Assembly: GCA_018350325.1 (NCBI GenBank)
Contig: JAEVLN010000006.1
Span: 2,804,693 to 2,868,692 of the forward strand
DNA length: 64,000 nt
DNA from: Globodera rostochiensis
Taxonomy: Eukaryota; Nematoda; Chromadorea; Rhabditida; Heteroderidae
Direction: 5' to 3'
A program made the position numbers and the translations under genes. Positions within the stretch are counted from its first letter, which is position 1. Every line of letters starts with the position of its first letter. The notes beneath the pieces are model-generated. The model made no database searches. It was not told where the DNA came from and saw nothing but the letters and a program-made list of their open reading frames with translations. Shown piece by piece: positions 11,048 to 23,300 of this stretch.

Positions 11048-14000
11048 ATGGGAAATGTACAAACATCATCAATTGCCAACCAATTGCTGCCTTTTGAGTC
11101 ATATATTATCGAGATTCCAGAGCTCAGATATGTCGCAAGGTTAAACAACTAGAAAATAAGAAAAATTTTCAAGACTAACAAATACGAATCTGATATCCGT
11201 TCAACCGATTAGTTTATAAATTTGGTTTTTTTCTCAATTTCTTTTGGTGCATTCTCTAATTTTTATGTTTAGTTTGGGGGCCACCCGATTTATGAAGGTG
11301 GGCAGGGTGGACCACGTCCACAAAGGGCCCCTGGTGGTCAAGGTGTTCGTCATCATTGATCAGCAAATTGTGGTGGAACCGTATCGTGATCAACTGCTAC
11401 AGATCAGCAGACGACTCATCAAGCACCCAAACTTTTCACCAATCAACCGGGTTTTTGTGAGTTTTTATGTGCCAATTGTAAATCTAGCAGTCATTATGAA
11501 CCGCCGGATCAAATTTTCTATTAAAAAAAATTACAATACCTTTTGACCCTTTCGTTTTGGCCCGGTACGGGTTTTTTTACAGGGTTTTAGCCTCTACAAG
11601 TCGATCGGTGACCCTTAACCGTTTTTTTGAAAATTATGACCTTTAAAACGTAGATTTTTTTATTAAAATTAAATAATTCAACAATTTTGTTCCTCATCAG
11701 GTGACTTCGCGCGCTGCCATTCTCTGCCGACCCTTTTACAAGTCAACTTTGTACGACCGACTCAGCACACGGCCATATTTGACGTCCATTGAAAAGCGAT
11801 GGATCGCATTTCAATTGCTCAAAGCATTGGGTTGAAAAAAAACAAAAATGGAATATTTTGGAATGAAATTTTGTTAAAATGGGGGATTTTTTCAAAAAAG
11901 TTTTTTTTTGTAATTATTGATTTATTCTCATGGAATTCATTTGTTTTAGCTCAATTGCGCATCGCTTTGGTACGCCATGGAGACATCAAGTTTGTGTTAC
12001 ATTTTTGAGTTTTTGCTAACCACCAGGACGTAGACCCTAAAAATTTTGAGGGTTAGGGGGGGGGAGGGGGTCAAAAAACAAAACAAAAAAAATTTAATTT
12101 TTGTTTGGTGATATTCGTTTGTTTTTTGGTATTCGATTCAATGTGGCTTCCAATTCCGGACACACTCTTGTCGTTGCCTATTTTTTGATTAATTTAATTT
12201 TCTGTTTTTTTTTTGCGTATTAAGGCCTCAAAATGTGCTTGTGTCCAGCTCCCTTTGGATCCAACTGACTGATTTTGCGCCCTTCAAGCCTGCCTTACTC
12301 CCATTTGTAGGATTTGTAAAAAATAAAAAATTTTTTTACAAGAATTTTAGGACAATCCATCGGATTTCACCTTTTTCTTCGACACGGATCGTCGACGGCA
12401 TTGTTATCTCGCGCCGGAGCGCTTCCGAGACAGTGAAGAGCTGGAAGCTCGCGCGTCAGCCGTCGCTGGGGATTTCCCAAATTTTTATGAATGTTCGATT
12501 TTGATAAAAATTTTATACAATATTGGGACGGGAAATTTGTCCACGGACTTGGGAAAGATAAAATTTGAACTTTTTTTAAAAAAATCCTGATTTTTTAGGC
12601 CTAACCGAAGCGATGGACATTTTTGCGATGGGCTGTCTGCTGGTTGAGCTGCTTAGTGATGGACGCCAAATCGCCTTTAACCTCCCCCAGGCAATCAGTG
12701 TGATGGGAAAAAGTGAAAATTTAAGGGGAACCGAACCTTTTATAAAGATACTTCAAAATGCTCTAAATTTGAATAAAATTTATTGTTTTTTTTGAAAAAA
12801 AATGTTTTTTTTTCGATTTTACTTTACTTTCTTTTTGCAGGCGATTGACTATAAAAATGCGGACGAACACACCGCCAAATTCTTTCTGAAGCGATTGCTC
12901 AGTGCTGTGCCGGACACCGAATTTCGGCCGTTGATCGCCATCATGTTGGACAGGGACCCGAAGCGAAGGAGGGACGAATTTTTGAAGGTTTTTTTTGGGG
13001 GGAGTATTTTTGAAAAATTATTTTGTTAAATGAATTTATGAGAGTGATTTTTTGAGGTGCATGAAACGACAAAGTTTCTAAAAATATTTTAAAATCTGAG
13101 TAATTTTCAAAAATATATATAGAATTGTTTGTTTGATAACATTTTTTTAAAATGATTTTACTATGATCAAAAATCCACTCATTTCAAAATTGGACTTTCT
13201 GAAAGCGTATTTAGTTGTCTCCATGTTCATCGACAGTCCTTTTCCCGCAAATCTTCGAGAGGTACTTGTACAACTACTTCAAGGAGCTCCAAAGCATTCA
13301 ATCGGCGGATGCCTTGATCACAAAGTTTGTTGGAAGATAATGAAAAAATGATTGAAAAAAGGTGTTGGACTTCTCAATTTTTTTGTTTTGGAAATTTAAT
13401 TTAATTAGTAATTTTGGTATTCCGTTTACAGGCTTTTCGTTGAGCGTGACAATTACATGGCACTGTTGAGGGACGAGGATGCCGCAAATTCTGTGTTATT
13501 TATCAACATAATTTGCGCTGCGTTGCGTTCGTGTTGCTCACTGACAGCAAAAATGGTATATTAATGTAGTTTGTTTTGTCTTTAAATGGATGCCGAAAAG
13601 TGTGGCACATTTGTGCCATCATTTTTTTATTTTTACAAATTTTTTCTTCAAATTTTGATGAAAATGAACAAAAAATCAGACGATTTTAGCAACAACAAAA
13701 AAGAGCAGAAAATTTCCTATTTGTAACACACGGACTGTCATTTTCAAATCATTGATCAGTCTGGTCATTGCCATAAATTCCCAGTTTCCTTTAAATATCC
13801 TAAACCATAAGATTTGTCTTAATTCAATCCGGTGAAGATAGGGGTTGCTCAATTTTTATTTAAAATATTTATTTTCCAAAGGATGCTCTTTCGCTGCTTC
13901 ATCAAATCAGCAAAATTTCAACGCCGGTCATCATCTTTGAACGAATTGTGCCCTACTTGGTGATTAAAATCGAATAAATTTCATTTATTAAAAAACTGGA

Positions 14001-17000
14001 TTTTTCAATTTTTCATTATTTTCGGTTTTGCCCCCAGGCAATTTGACTTTTTTTAATAAATTTAATTTCAATGTTCCCCCACACAGGCCCACTCCATCAG
14101 TGACCATTTTCCGCTTGTCCGTGCCGAAGCAATTTTGATTTTGTGCGACATTTTGTCCACCTGTGCCAATTCAATTCCGCCAGACGAATGCCGTCTGTTG
14201 ATCGACTTTGTATTCCCGAAACTGTGTCCAATTGTGATCAGTTCGGCATGCCTTCCTCGCATTGCGTTGGCCACCAATTTGGGCAAACTTGCACAAATTT
14301 CCGCGAGGCACTCTCTTTTTTTAGAACGGAATTACGGAAAAATTTCAACCCAGAATTTTTGATCAACTAAAAAGTACCTTTCATTTTTTTTGTAAAAGTT
14401 GACATTTTCGTTTTGTTGCTGGGGAATTTAGCTTTTTTTTTTTAAATTTTTATTTTTATTAGATTTTTTGAAGCGAGTGTCGCCCGGATGCGCAGTGAAT
14501 CACCTGAACAAAATCAACCTGAACATGGCGGTGGTGGTTGTTCTACCACAACTGTTCAACAAATGTCCAGCCGTCTGGAGAAGTTTCTGTGCGAGGAAAA
14601 GCGTCTTTTACTGGAGACTGAAAGGCAACAAGCACTTCAATTTGACGCCTTTATCTTCAAACAGTTCTTAACACTGATCTGTTCATTTCAGCTCCATTGT
14701 ACTGAAACTACTCAAACAGTTTAAGCTAGGGTTGAGCGGGACTGGGACTAGTACTGAAATGTCTTCTCTGGGACTGAAATTTAGTCCCGATTTTTTTCAA
14801 GCTCCAGTATAAATCTCCACGTTTTTTTTTGTCCAGTAGTCCCGGTTTTTTTGACCGGGACTAATTTAGTCCCGGTTTTTCCCAAAGTCCCGGTCCCGCG
14901 CAACCCTAGTTTAAGCCGATGTTGGGTTAAAAGCGTCTTTCTTTCCGCTCCAATTTTGGGTTTTTTGATAACGAATTTTTGAAACCATTTTGTGTTGGCC
15001 AACGCTATACCTTTTCACAGGTCGAGCTCCATTGATGCGGTCACCGAATTCTTTGTCACATTTTGTGGCTGTACGGACAACGAAGTGCGCCGTTGTCTAT
15101 TCCAACCGACCAACTTGGACTTGCTCTGTCAATTTTTTGGTGCCTCGAGAGGTGTGGGCTTGGTTGATTGAAATTGGCACAAAAAAAGCTCAATTTCTGA
15201 AAAGCTGCTTTTAGCATTGGTCTCCCGAAAACGGACTATAAAGTGTGGCGTCTCAGATTGATTATGAAAAGGGATTTTTCAGAACCCACAAACCCAAGAA
15301 GTTCTGAAACAGAAGCTATTTATACTGTAATGCGATGAAAAATTTCGTTTTCTGTACAGTTACGGATGTGTTGATGCACATGATCACGCTGTTGAATGAC
15401 AAGCACGATTGGCGTGTCCGGGCTGCATTCTTCGAGGCGTGCCCGGTGCTTGCGCAACACTTGGGGCAGAACCGGAACAGCAAGTTGATGCCGTTCCTCC
15501 AGCAGGTGGGGGGGGGGGTCAATTTAAAGGCATTTTAATGGGGACATCCTAGCACATTTAAGAAACTTTTTTTTGTCATTTTCAAAACAAAACCCCTGCA
15601 GGGCCTGCAAGACTGTGAAGAGTTTGTGGTGTTGGAGTGTGTGTGCTGTGTGCATGCACTTTGCCGCCGGCAACTGTTGCCCAAGGCGACCATTTGCGAG
15701 CTGTTGCCTGACCTTGTGCCATTGCTTGTCCACCCCAACAAATGGTTGCGCATTGCGCTTGTCAACATTTTGACCATTCTGGAGACGGACAGCTGCTTCA
15801 CCATTGCCGACATTTATTGCAAACTAACTCCGCTCGTCACCACATTTCTTCGCCACCCGTTGATACGGTTGGACTGCCGTGACGTGCTCTACGAGACGCT
15901 GGTGCAACCGATCAGTCGTCAAATATGGGACTTTATTTGTGGTAATTGTGCCAATTTCAACGCGAAACCCATGAAATTTGATCGCATCAATTCTTGGAAT
16001 GTTCTGATGGGGGGACGGGGATGTCCCATTCCTTGTTCAACCCAATTATATATTTTAATATCACATATTTTTCTTTTTTTTGTCTATATAAAATCCTATT
16101 TTCAGAACAGAACAACTCTGCCGAACTGATCACACTGATTGAGGAGCGCAAAACGTTGGAGAAGCTGGGCGGCGCCACCAAAGGCAACAGCGGCAGCAAC
16201 AATTCCCTGCTGTTCAACGTCATTTCTAATGTCGCTACGATGCATCATTTTGATGAAAAATTGAATGTTGCCGATAGCAAATTGCCGAAGGGCAAAAGCA
16301 CCACTGGTGGTGGTGGTGGTGGCACAAAAATTGATGGACTGTTGCGAAAATTGCACGGCATGGGACTGAGTGATCAGGACGAGGACAAACTGCTCGCCTT
16401 CAAGGGGATGCTCAGTCGAATGGACCGTTTCCGCAGGGAGCACGCGGGTCGGCGGAGTTATCGTGCCGACAAATCGTCGTCCGAAAAGTCACGGATTCGA
16501 TTGCACGAACTGCACGGAATCAGACGAAGGATATTCGATCTGGACAAGGGCGTTCATCTGAGCGGTCCAACCGTGTTGAATGTGAGGGAGGGAGGCTTCT
16601 TACGGGTTCAAGGATGCCCTAATCAAATTGTTAATGCTGCAGTCAGATACCCAGTTCTATGTGGATCGCTTTGGTGCGCAACGGTTGCTGTTCAGTGCGT
16701 CTGAATTCATTGAACCTGCACAAGTTGTTGACTTGAACGACCACTACCATCCATCGCAAGCCGGTACGGCATTTTGATGCCGTTTTTTTTAAATAGGCCC
16801 ATGTATATTCTCCAGTGGACGACTCCTCCTCCGCTCGGATACTGCTTGAAGACACATTGCGGCACAAGCAGAAGCGCTATGCGGATCAGCGACGGATCAC
16901 CACCAACAGTGGCGAGGCCAACAGCGAACTGGTGGCAGAACGGATTGCGGCCGCAACAGAATCGCTGGAGTTAGGGTCAGCAGGCACCAAACATAATGGC

Positions 17001-19571
17001 ATTGGGGCTGATGACAGGGAACGGAGGACGATGGCGAGAGCTCGGAGACCAAACATACGCATGCAGGTGGCCATGTTTATACTACGGAGACTGAAAATAT
17101 AAAACTATGATTTTCTAGCACATAAAATTTAAAAATCCTCTGATTTAGGCTAATTTTTAAAAAAATTTATTTGATTTAGATTCATCTGCATGAGCATGCC
17201 TCAAAAGTCACCAGGTACATAACAGGGGCCCCGATGAGATTTCGATATATCGAATCTTAACTCGAATTCTCGATCCGATTTTTATATTTCTCTCTTGCTT
17301 CATCCTATTGTGTGTTGCGAATTTAAATTTGCATTCAGATTGGCTGTCCATCCTGACCAGGATCATTTCGCCAGTTCGAGCACTGACAATTCCGTGAAGA
17401 TCTGGTCTTCCACTTCCCTGTTGAACAACTCGCAGCCCGCCTCAATGTCACTGGACACGCTTCGCTATTCCCATGCGATCAACGCCTGCGGCTTTATGGG
17501 CGATCAGGGCGGTCATCTGGTGATGGCATGCGCAGATGCGTCGCTGCAAATGTTCGACATTGAGCGCAAAACGTTGCTGAAGTCCGTCCAGTTAGACCGC
17601 GAGGCGGAAGGGCCGGTCAGCGATTTGTATTGCGTGGAACATTTGATCTACGCCCTCACGCATCACTCCAGCGTGTTCTGCTATGATTTAAGGTGGCGGA
17701 CGGAATTAAAATGCGATGTCCATGCGGAGAGCATTCATAGACTTGATTTGATCCGGATCATAGGAAATTATCAGATCAGTAGCAAAAGCGTTATTTTGTT
17801 CGAATCAGAATTTCGGTTCTGGACAACCTTTCGGCCGTTAATCGTGATATGGTCCGATTTTTGGATCGTGAATATTTCAAACCCGATCAGATCACCATCA
17901 GCTTATGTTTAATGATCAGATAATTACATCGATTGATTCAAATGTATATTACATTGCAACGCTTAAGAATCGCTCCCAAAAAGGGTCGGAATGCCATTGA
18001 ACTTTCCTCGGTTTGGCAACGGCGGATCAAAAACAGGTGCGTTCAATCACAAATCAAAAAACATTTTAACGGTCAATATGCTGCTTGCTCAAAATTTATA
18101 GTTATGGTCTGATCACATCGTTTTGCATCGACACAATCAATCAACATTGGATGCTGTTGACAGCCAGCTCGGCCACCACCAAAAATATGCTTTTGTGGGA
18201 TTTACGGTGAGACTGATTAGTTAAAATTAATTTTTGTATATTTTTTAATCCAATTTGTACACATTGTATAGGTTTGCCGGTCTTGAAGTCTGCAGTTGGT
18301 CCCATCCATCGGATCGAATAATTCCATTGCGAAGTTGGTAAGGAATTATCGCATTTTATGTGGACATCTCAGAGTGTTTTCTGTTATAGGGCACTGCCCA
18401 ATGGTTCGCGCTGTGACCGTGCATTGACAAACTGTTCAAGAGAGGCCGAGTTGTGAGTGCAAAACGATGCTTTAAATTGGTCTTTGATTTTTAAAATCCA
18501 AATTCAGAAGCGTTTGGGACTTGTCAACACGCAGTCGAACGGATGTGCTTTGGCCCAGCACTGAAGCACCTCTAACATACAAAGTGTGTTGTGTTTATAT
18601 GACTCAAACAAAAAATTTGTTTTGAGTGTAATTTGATCCATTAGTCTCTAATCATCTGTTACAATCCTGATCAGCACCGATCGAATCTTTCTTTATTTCA
18701 CAGACCGAAATGGTCTCCACCGCGGTGGCCCCATCAATGATCGATGGAAGTCACATCATTTTCACTGGAGACTCTGAAGGAAGTTTGCGGTGTTGGAATT
18801 TGCGGTACCCAAATGCGTCTGCCTATTTGTGCGGTCCCTACCGCAGGCATTTGCCCTCGGGCGATTTGAACATTGGCGATTTGCAAGTGCGTAAAATTCT
18901 TGATATTAGTGAAGTTAGCAATGAATTTTTTCAAATTCAACAACACATTATTAGAAACCATTCAAAAAAAAATTGAGGTTTCTGTAGATTAGCTAAGCCA
19001 AAGAGGCCTAGCGATTGGACAGAATTCAGAAAGTTATGGCATTTGAATGTAAAATTGAAAGTTTGGGATTTTGACTGATTAAGTTTTGTGTCTAAAGCTT
19101 CCCCTACGCATGACTATCGCCAAGCTTACACTTATCTCAAGTTCAACAATAGATATTAAGAATGATTTCCGCAAATAATTAGGCTCAGAATTCCATGTAC
19201 ATTTGTGTGAAATACTCTGGTACGTTGTCAGCAATTTGTATTTGTTCCAGCAACTAAAGTCACCGAGCCGAATCGTTTATCGACAAATGCAAATCACGGA
19301 CAGTGTGCTGCGCGTTCAAGCGGAGGATCGATCACAGCTGATCAGTCCTGAAGCAGAGAACGGAACTTTGGGTGATCAGTCGCACACTCATCGAATGCTT
19401 CAACATGTATGTACACGAAGCAAAATTTGATAACATTTTAAAACTCCCCTAATTTCATTTCAGGCACCCGAGGCTCATTGGGACAGCATCACCGATTTGG
19501 CATCTTTATGGCCTCATTTGCTTGTTTCTGCCGGCCGTGAAGGGGTGATCAAAATGTGGAAAGTGTGTTGA
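11048..19571 (+). CDS. PIK3R4: VPS15 / PIK3R4, regulatory protein kinase of the class III PI3-kinase complex
   Basis: Twenty-nine exons keep phase throughout and give about 1443 residues (human about 1358). Exons: 11048-11139, 11273-11456, 11701-11830, 11950-11989, 12225-12306, 12351-12492, 12599-12699, 12841-12987, 13215-13324, 13432-13555, 13882-13959, 14087-14307, 14463-14663, 15021-15151, 15360-15505, 15602-15941, 16106-16581, 16643-16763, 16816-17066, 17180-17214, 17339-17692, 17968-18036, 18102-18206, 18272-18337, 18390-18452, 18508-18583, 18704-18886, 19251-19406, 19464-19571. The N-terminus MGNVQTSS fits N-myristoylation. Kinase motifs are HGDIKPQN (145-152), DFA (165-167) and APERF (197-201). 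HEAT-like helices and an acidic linker ([13 protein letters not shown]) follow, then WD40 repeats from about 1040 ending [12 protein letters not shown]. Intron 12 begins with GC. VPS15 anchors VPS34 and Beclin-1 on endosomes and autophagosomes. The exon 6/7 joint and exon 18 are the least certain parts. AATAAA lies at 19678. Confidence 0.92.
14727..14908. mobile_element. hAT-like foldback MITE, GTCCCGG motif
   Basis: The 182-bp element in VPS15 intron 13 has ends TAGGGTTGAGCGGGAC and GTCCCGCGCAACCCTA and a perfect 8-bp duplication GTTTAAGC (14719-14726 and 14909-14916). The interior repeats GTCCCGG/CCGGGAC and TTTAGTCCCGG. Partial relatives are at 33130-33175 and in the right end of 51259-52287. 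Confidence 0.9.
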
Positions 19572-20304
19572 TGGATGAGCAGGTGGAAATGCCAAACTTA
19601 TTGATCTGAAGACCTATTTTTTTTTCACTCTACATACGTGTCTAATTTGCATATACCTATATTTTCTCATAGTAATGAATAAATGCCCAGCTTTATACTT
19701 GCATATTTTGAATACGAGAAAAAAACCGTTTCGTCGAGTTGTTTTTGAGTTTTTTGGATAATATTTGGCATACACATTTTTGCTTTAATTTATTTATGTA
19801 GCTGATTTTTAGTTTTCAAATCCATATTTTATGTTTTATAGTTACTGCAATTTTAGCAAATTTAGTGCATATAAATTCGCTCCCTACCCGGACGAACCCC
19901 AACTCGCTACTTTGTCTCGACTCGCTACTTATCGAGAAGATGAAAAATACTGCATTTTTAATTTAAAAATGTCTACATACTTAGTCAATCTCTGGCCATT
20001 TCTGAACAAAAAATCTGACCATCAGTCTCGAATCGAGACTCTCGATTAGTTTTACCCTCGGTGCCGTTTTTTGAACCTCGTATCATTTTTATTGGGGGGT
20101 TTCAACTGGCGCTTTTTGTTGTTTGTTTCGAGCTTGATGCCATTTTTTTTGCGCATTACCAACCACATTGTATGTATATGCTTAGTACATGCAATGCTAA
20201 TTTGTACAGAATTGCATAAGATTTCACAACAAAAAAAAAGAATTCTTTTTCTGCCCAAACAAAAAACGGAGAGGACGGACATTGACTGATTCGCTCTCAG
20301 CAGC
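19572..20304. other. VPS15 3' region and NELF-A 5' flank
   Basis: No gene was found. The VPS15 poly(A) signal AATAAA is at 19678. Around 19880-20050 there is a degenerate foldback with CGACTCG/CGAGTCTCG motifs. The last 60 bases are shared with the left arm of the inverted duplication and probably hold the NELF-A leader; a CTCTCAG 7 to 13 bases before the ATG could serve as a trans-splice acceptor. Confidence 0.5.
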
Positions 20305-23300
20305 ATGGCGTCCTCCTCCAGCAGCAGCACCACCAGCACCAGAGAGTCGCACCTGCGCGACCAAGATTTGGTGCGCTGGATTGAAAACAAGTTGGGCTCC
20401 ACCGAACTTTGGGGCGGTCGTCAGGCGTCCTCAATGCTCACACGTGATATGCTCGTGGAGTTGGAGACGTGCTTTCAGGTTTTGGTGATTTAATGACGGT
20501 TTGTGTCAGTTTCAACGCAAATTTCTAAAGAAAGAGAATAAAAATATCGAACTTTTGAACGAGTTCATGACAAAACTCAATTTTTTTTTTGCCAGTTTCA
20601 GAGCCGCAAACTTTTTTAAATAGTATTTTTTGGTTGAATGTTCGTTTTGATTATTTTTGATCAAAATAAAGAAGCAACATTTTTTAATAATGGTCTGTTC
20701 TTCTATAAGCAACTTTTAAGGAGTTGGAGCCTGCAACAAAAATGAAGATCATCCAGGCCATGGCTCACCTTTCGCCAAAGATTTTGCACGCCGTAATGAT
20801 TTAACTTTGTTTCGCACAAAATCAGAAAAATATAAATTTTTTTATGAAATTTAGCCATTTTTCAATTAATTTTATTAAAATGTTGTCGTTAAGTAGAATG
20901 AGTTTATGCTAAAGTGAATAAAATTTAGTGGAAAGAGCCGTTGCTGAACTTGATTCAGCTGGCAAGACGTGATCCGGATGATTGGGTTCGTTTTGGCACG
21001 TAATCTTGTTGGTTGCATCCTTTTTGTTGAACTTTTTTGGCCAAAATTGTCCCTTTAAGAAAAAATTTTTTTTTTCTATTTTCTCAACATCCGACTTTCC
21101 AAATTACAAAGCCATTTTCGAGCACCCCGGTCAACTACTTAAATGTGTAATTTAAATTTTAGGGCACTTAGAATTCATTTTTTTGGAGGTTTTCTCTCCA
21201 CTTTTTCCCAAAAAAGAAGTCATTTTGAAATTAATATGTGTCTATTTGTTAGGTTGAAGCGATGGCGGACCTTTTCCGCAACTTTCCCGACCTGGGCTCC
21301 ATTCAGTGCTCTTCCCGGCCCGACTCGTACTTCAACAAAACGTTGGATGAACTCATGCGGATTTGTAAGTGTACTGGGAACAGTTGGGGATTTTGGATTT
21401 TACGAAAAAACCCATCTTTTTTTTGTTCTATTTTTTTTTTTGGAATATTTTATGTGAATTCAGTGAGCAAAACCTTTGACGGTGAAACGACGACTGCCCA
21501 ATTTCCGTTGCCTTTTGACTCGGCACTGATGAACGCCTCGGCAATTGCGGTTTTTTTGTTTTTGTTTTTGATAACACAATGATTTGGTACTCCGTACGGA
21601 TTGGTCTAGGGCGCCAAGGAGTTTGACCAAACGGCGATTTTTGAGACAATCGCCTAATTTATTAGCAATAAAGCCCGTTTCAAACAAAACATTTTTGGTT
21701 GTTAATTTGCTCCGGACGTAAAATGCAGTGTTTTGTCTTGGATTGATCAATCCGGGATTTTTTTAGAGAAAAACCCGGGCCGGAATTACACATAACTCAA
21801 AACCCGGACTTTTTAAACCAGGCTTCCCGGTCAAACCCGGGATTTTGATCTTGGAAATTCTCGATTCTTAGATTTCTGATCAACTTTAATTTTGTCCATT
21901 TTTTTCCCCCTTAACAACCGGTTGAATAGCGTTTAAAACCGGGTTCTATGGTATCGCGTTTTGGGCCACCACCGATAAAATTCTTAGTGATCATTTTCTT
22001 TTTCAAATTTAAAATATTTTGGGCGAAGAGCTTAAGGCGGGCGGCCCGCCACACCTGGACATGCAAAATATGTGATTTTATTGGTTCGCATTTTTTTGAA
22101 TTTTCAGCACACTTATGGGCCCGAAAGTCTGACGACCAATCGGCATAAACATTTTACGATGCGCAAGCAGAACACCAAATTTGACAAACTGCTTGCCGAT
22201 GCGAAGAAAGGTTTTGTATTGTATTAGCTTTCCAAACGAAATTTTTTTTTAATATTTTGATACTCGAATTAGAGATGTAGGTAACCGACTTCGGGATTTT
22301 TGTCACTTAATTTTGTCCCTGATTTAAAGCTAGGCCATATGGGCGGAGGCTTCTGTTGTTAAGCTCTTTCAAAAAATGCCTAAATTTTTTGTGCCAATTT
22401 TAGCCTCCGAACTGCAGAACAACCCGGCAAATCGGAAGGTTCATGGCACGATCACGTCGTCGTTTCCCATCAAAGTTCGAAGCTGTGCGAAGAAATTGGA
22501 CAACGACTGTCAGTTAACAAACGTTTTTTAAGCATTTAAAACCAGAGAATTGTAACTCGAAACCCCCCCCCTGGTTATGGCGTCATGATTTTAGTATTTT
22601 TGGAGGGATATCTGATCTCAAACATGCTCCGAAATCGTGCATCATAAATTTTTTAGAGATTTTTAAACTTAAAAATTCCGACCCAATCTCAAGACCCGAT
22701 GCCGGATTGTTTTGAGTGTCGATTGATTTATTATCATCTACTTTGATAGTGCCAATGAAGGGCCTCTCGTCGTCCACCAGTGCGCTGAAGATGTCCACCG
22801 GGTTCACCAACGACTCCAAGCGGTTCCAGCAACGAACGCTGTTGAAGCGGACGGGGGGTGCTCAACTGCTCGACATTGCCGAGTTGCCACAGCTGAACAA
22901 ACGGCGACGTACCATCACCGCTGTTCCGTCGTCGACAACTGCGGTGGTTGATCACCAACCGGCGGCAGCGGCAGGACAACGGGTTTGTCATCAATTTATG
23001 CATTTTTTTTTTGGCTCGTCCGTTGATTGACAACAAGCGAAAAGAAAGTGAGCAAAAACCTTTAAAATGCAGAAGAACTCGTTGACCAAGAGGCCGTTGA
23101 ACAACAAATTGGGCACTGCTGTCTCTGCATTGCCGCCGAGACAGCAGCTCAAGCAGTTGGCGGAGGACAACGAGGCAAACACCGGTTGGTTTTTGACGAA
23201 CAGAAAAAAATGAAGCAAGCCAATTGAATGGGGCTAATCAAGAAATGAATCAAAATTCTAGAACACATTTTGATCGATGGAATTGGCCAAAAAAATGCCA

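Noticed and set aside
14690..14724. Alternative exon in VPS15 intron 13 beginning AGCTCCATTGTACTG, resembling the start of exon 14
   Set aside because: The phase and the neighbouring element make it unlikely; the chosen joint (CA|G) keeps the alignment to PIK3R4. It may be an old acceptor.
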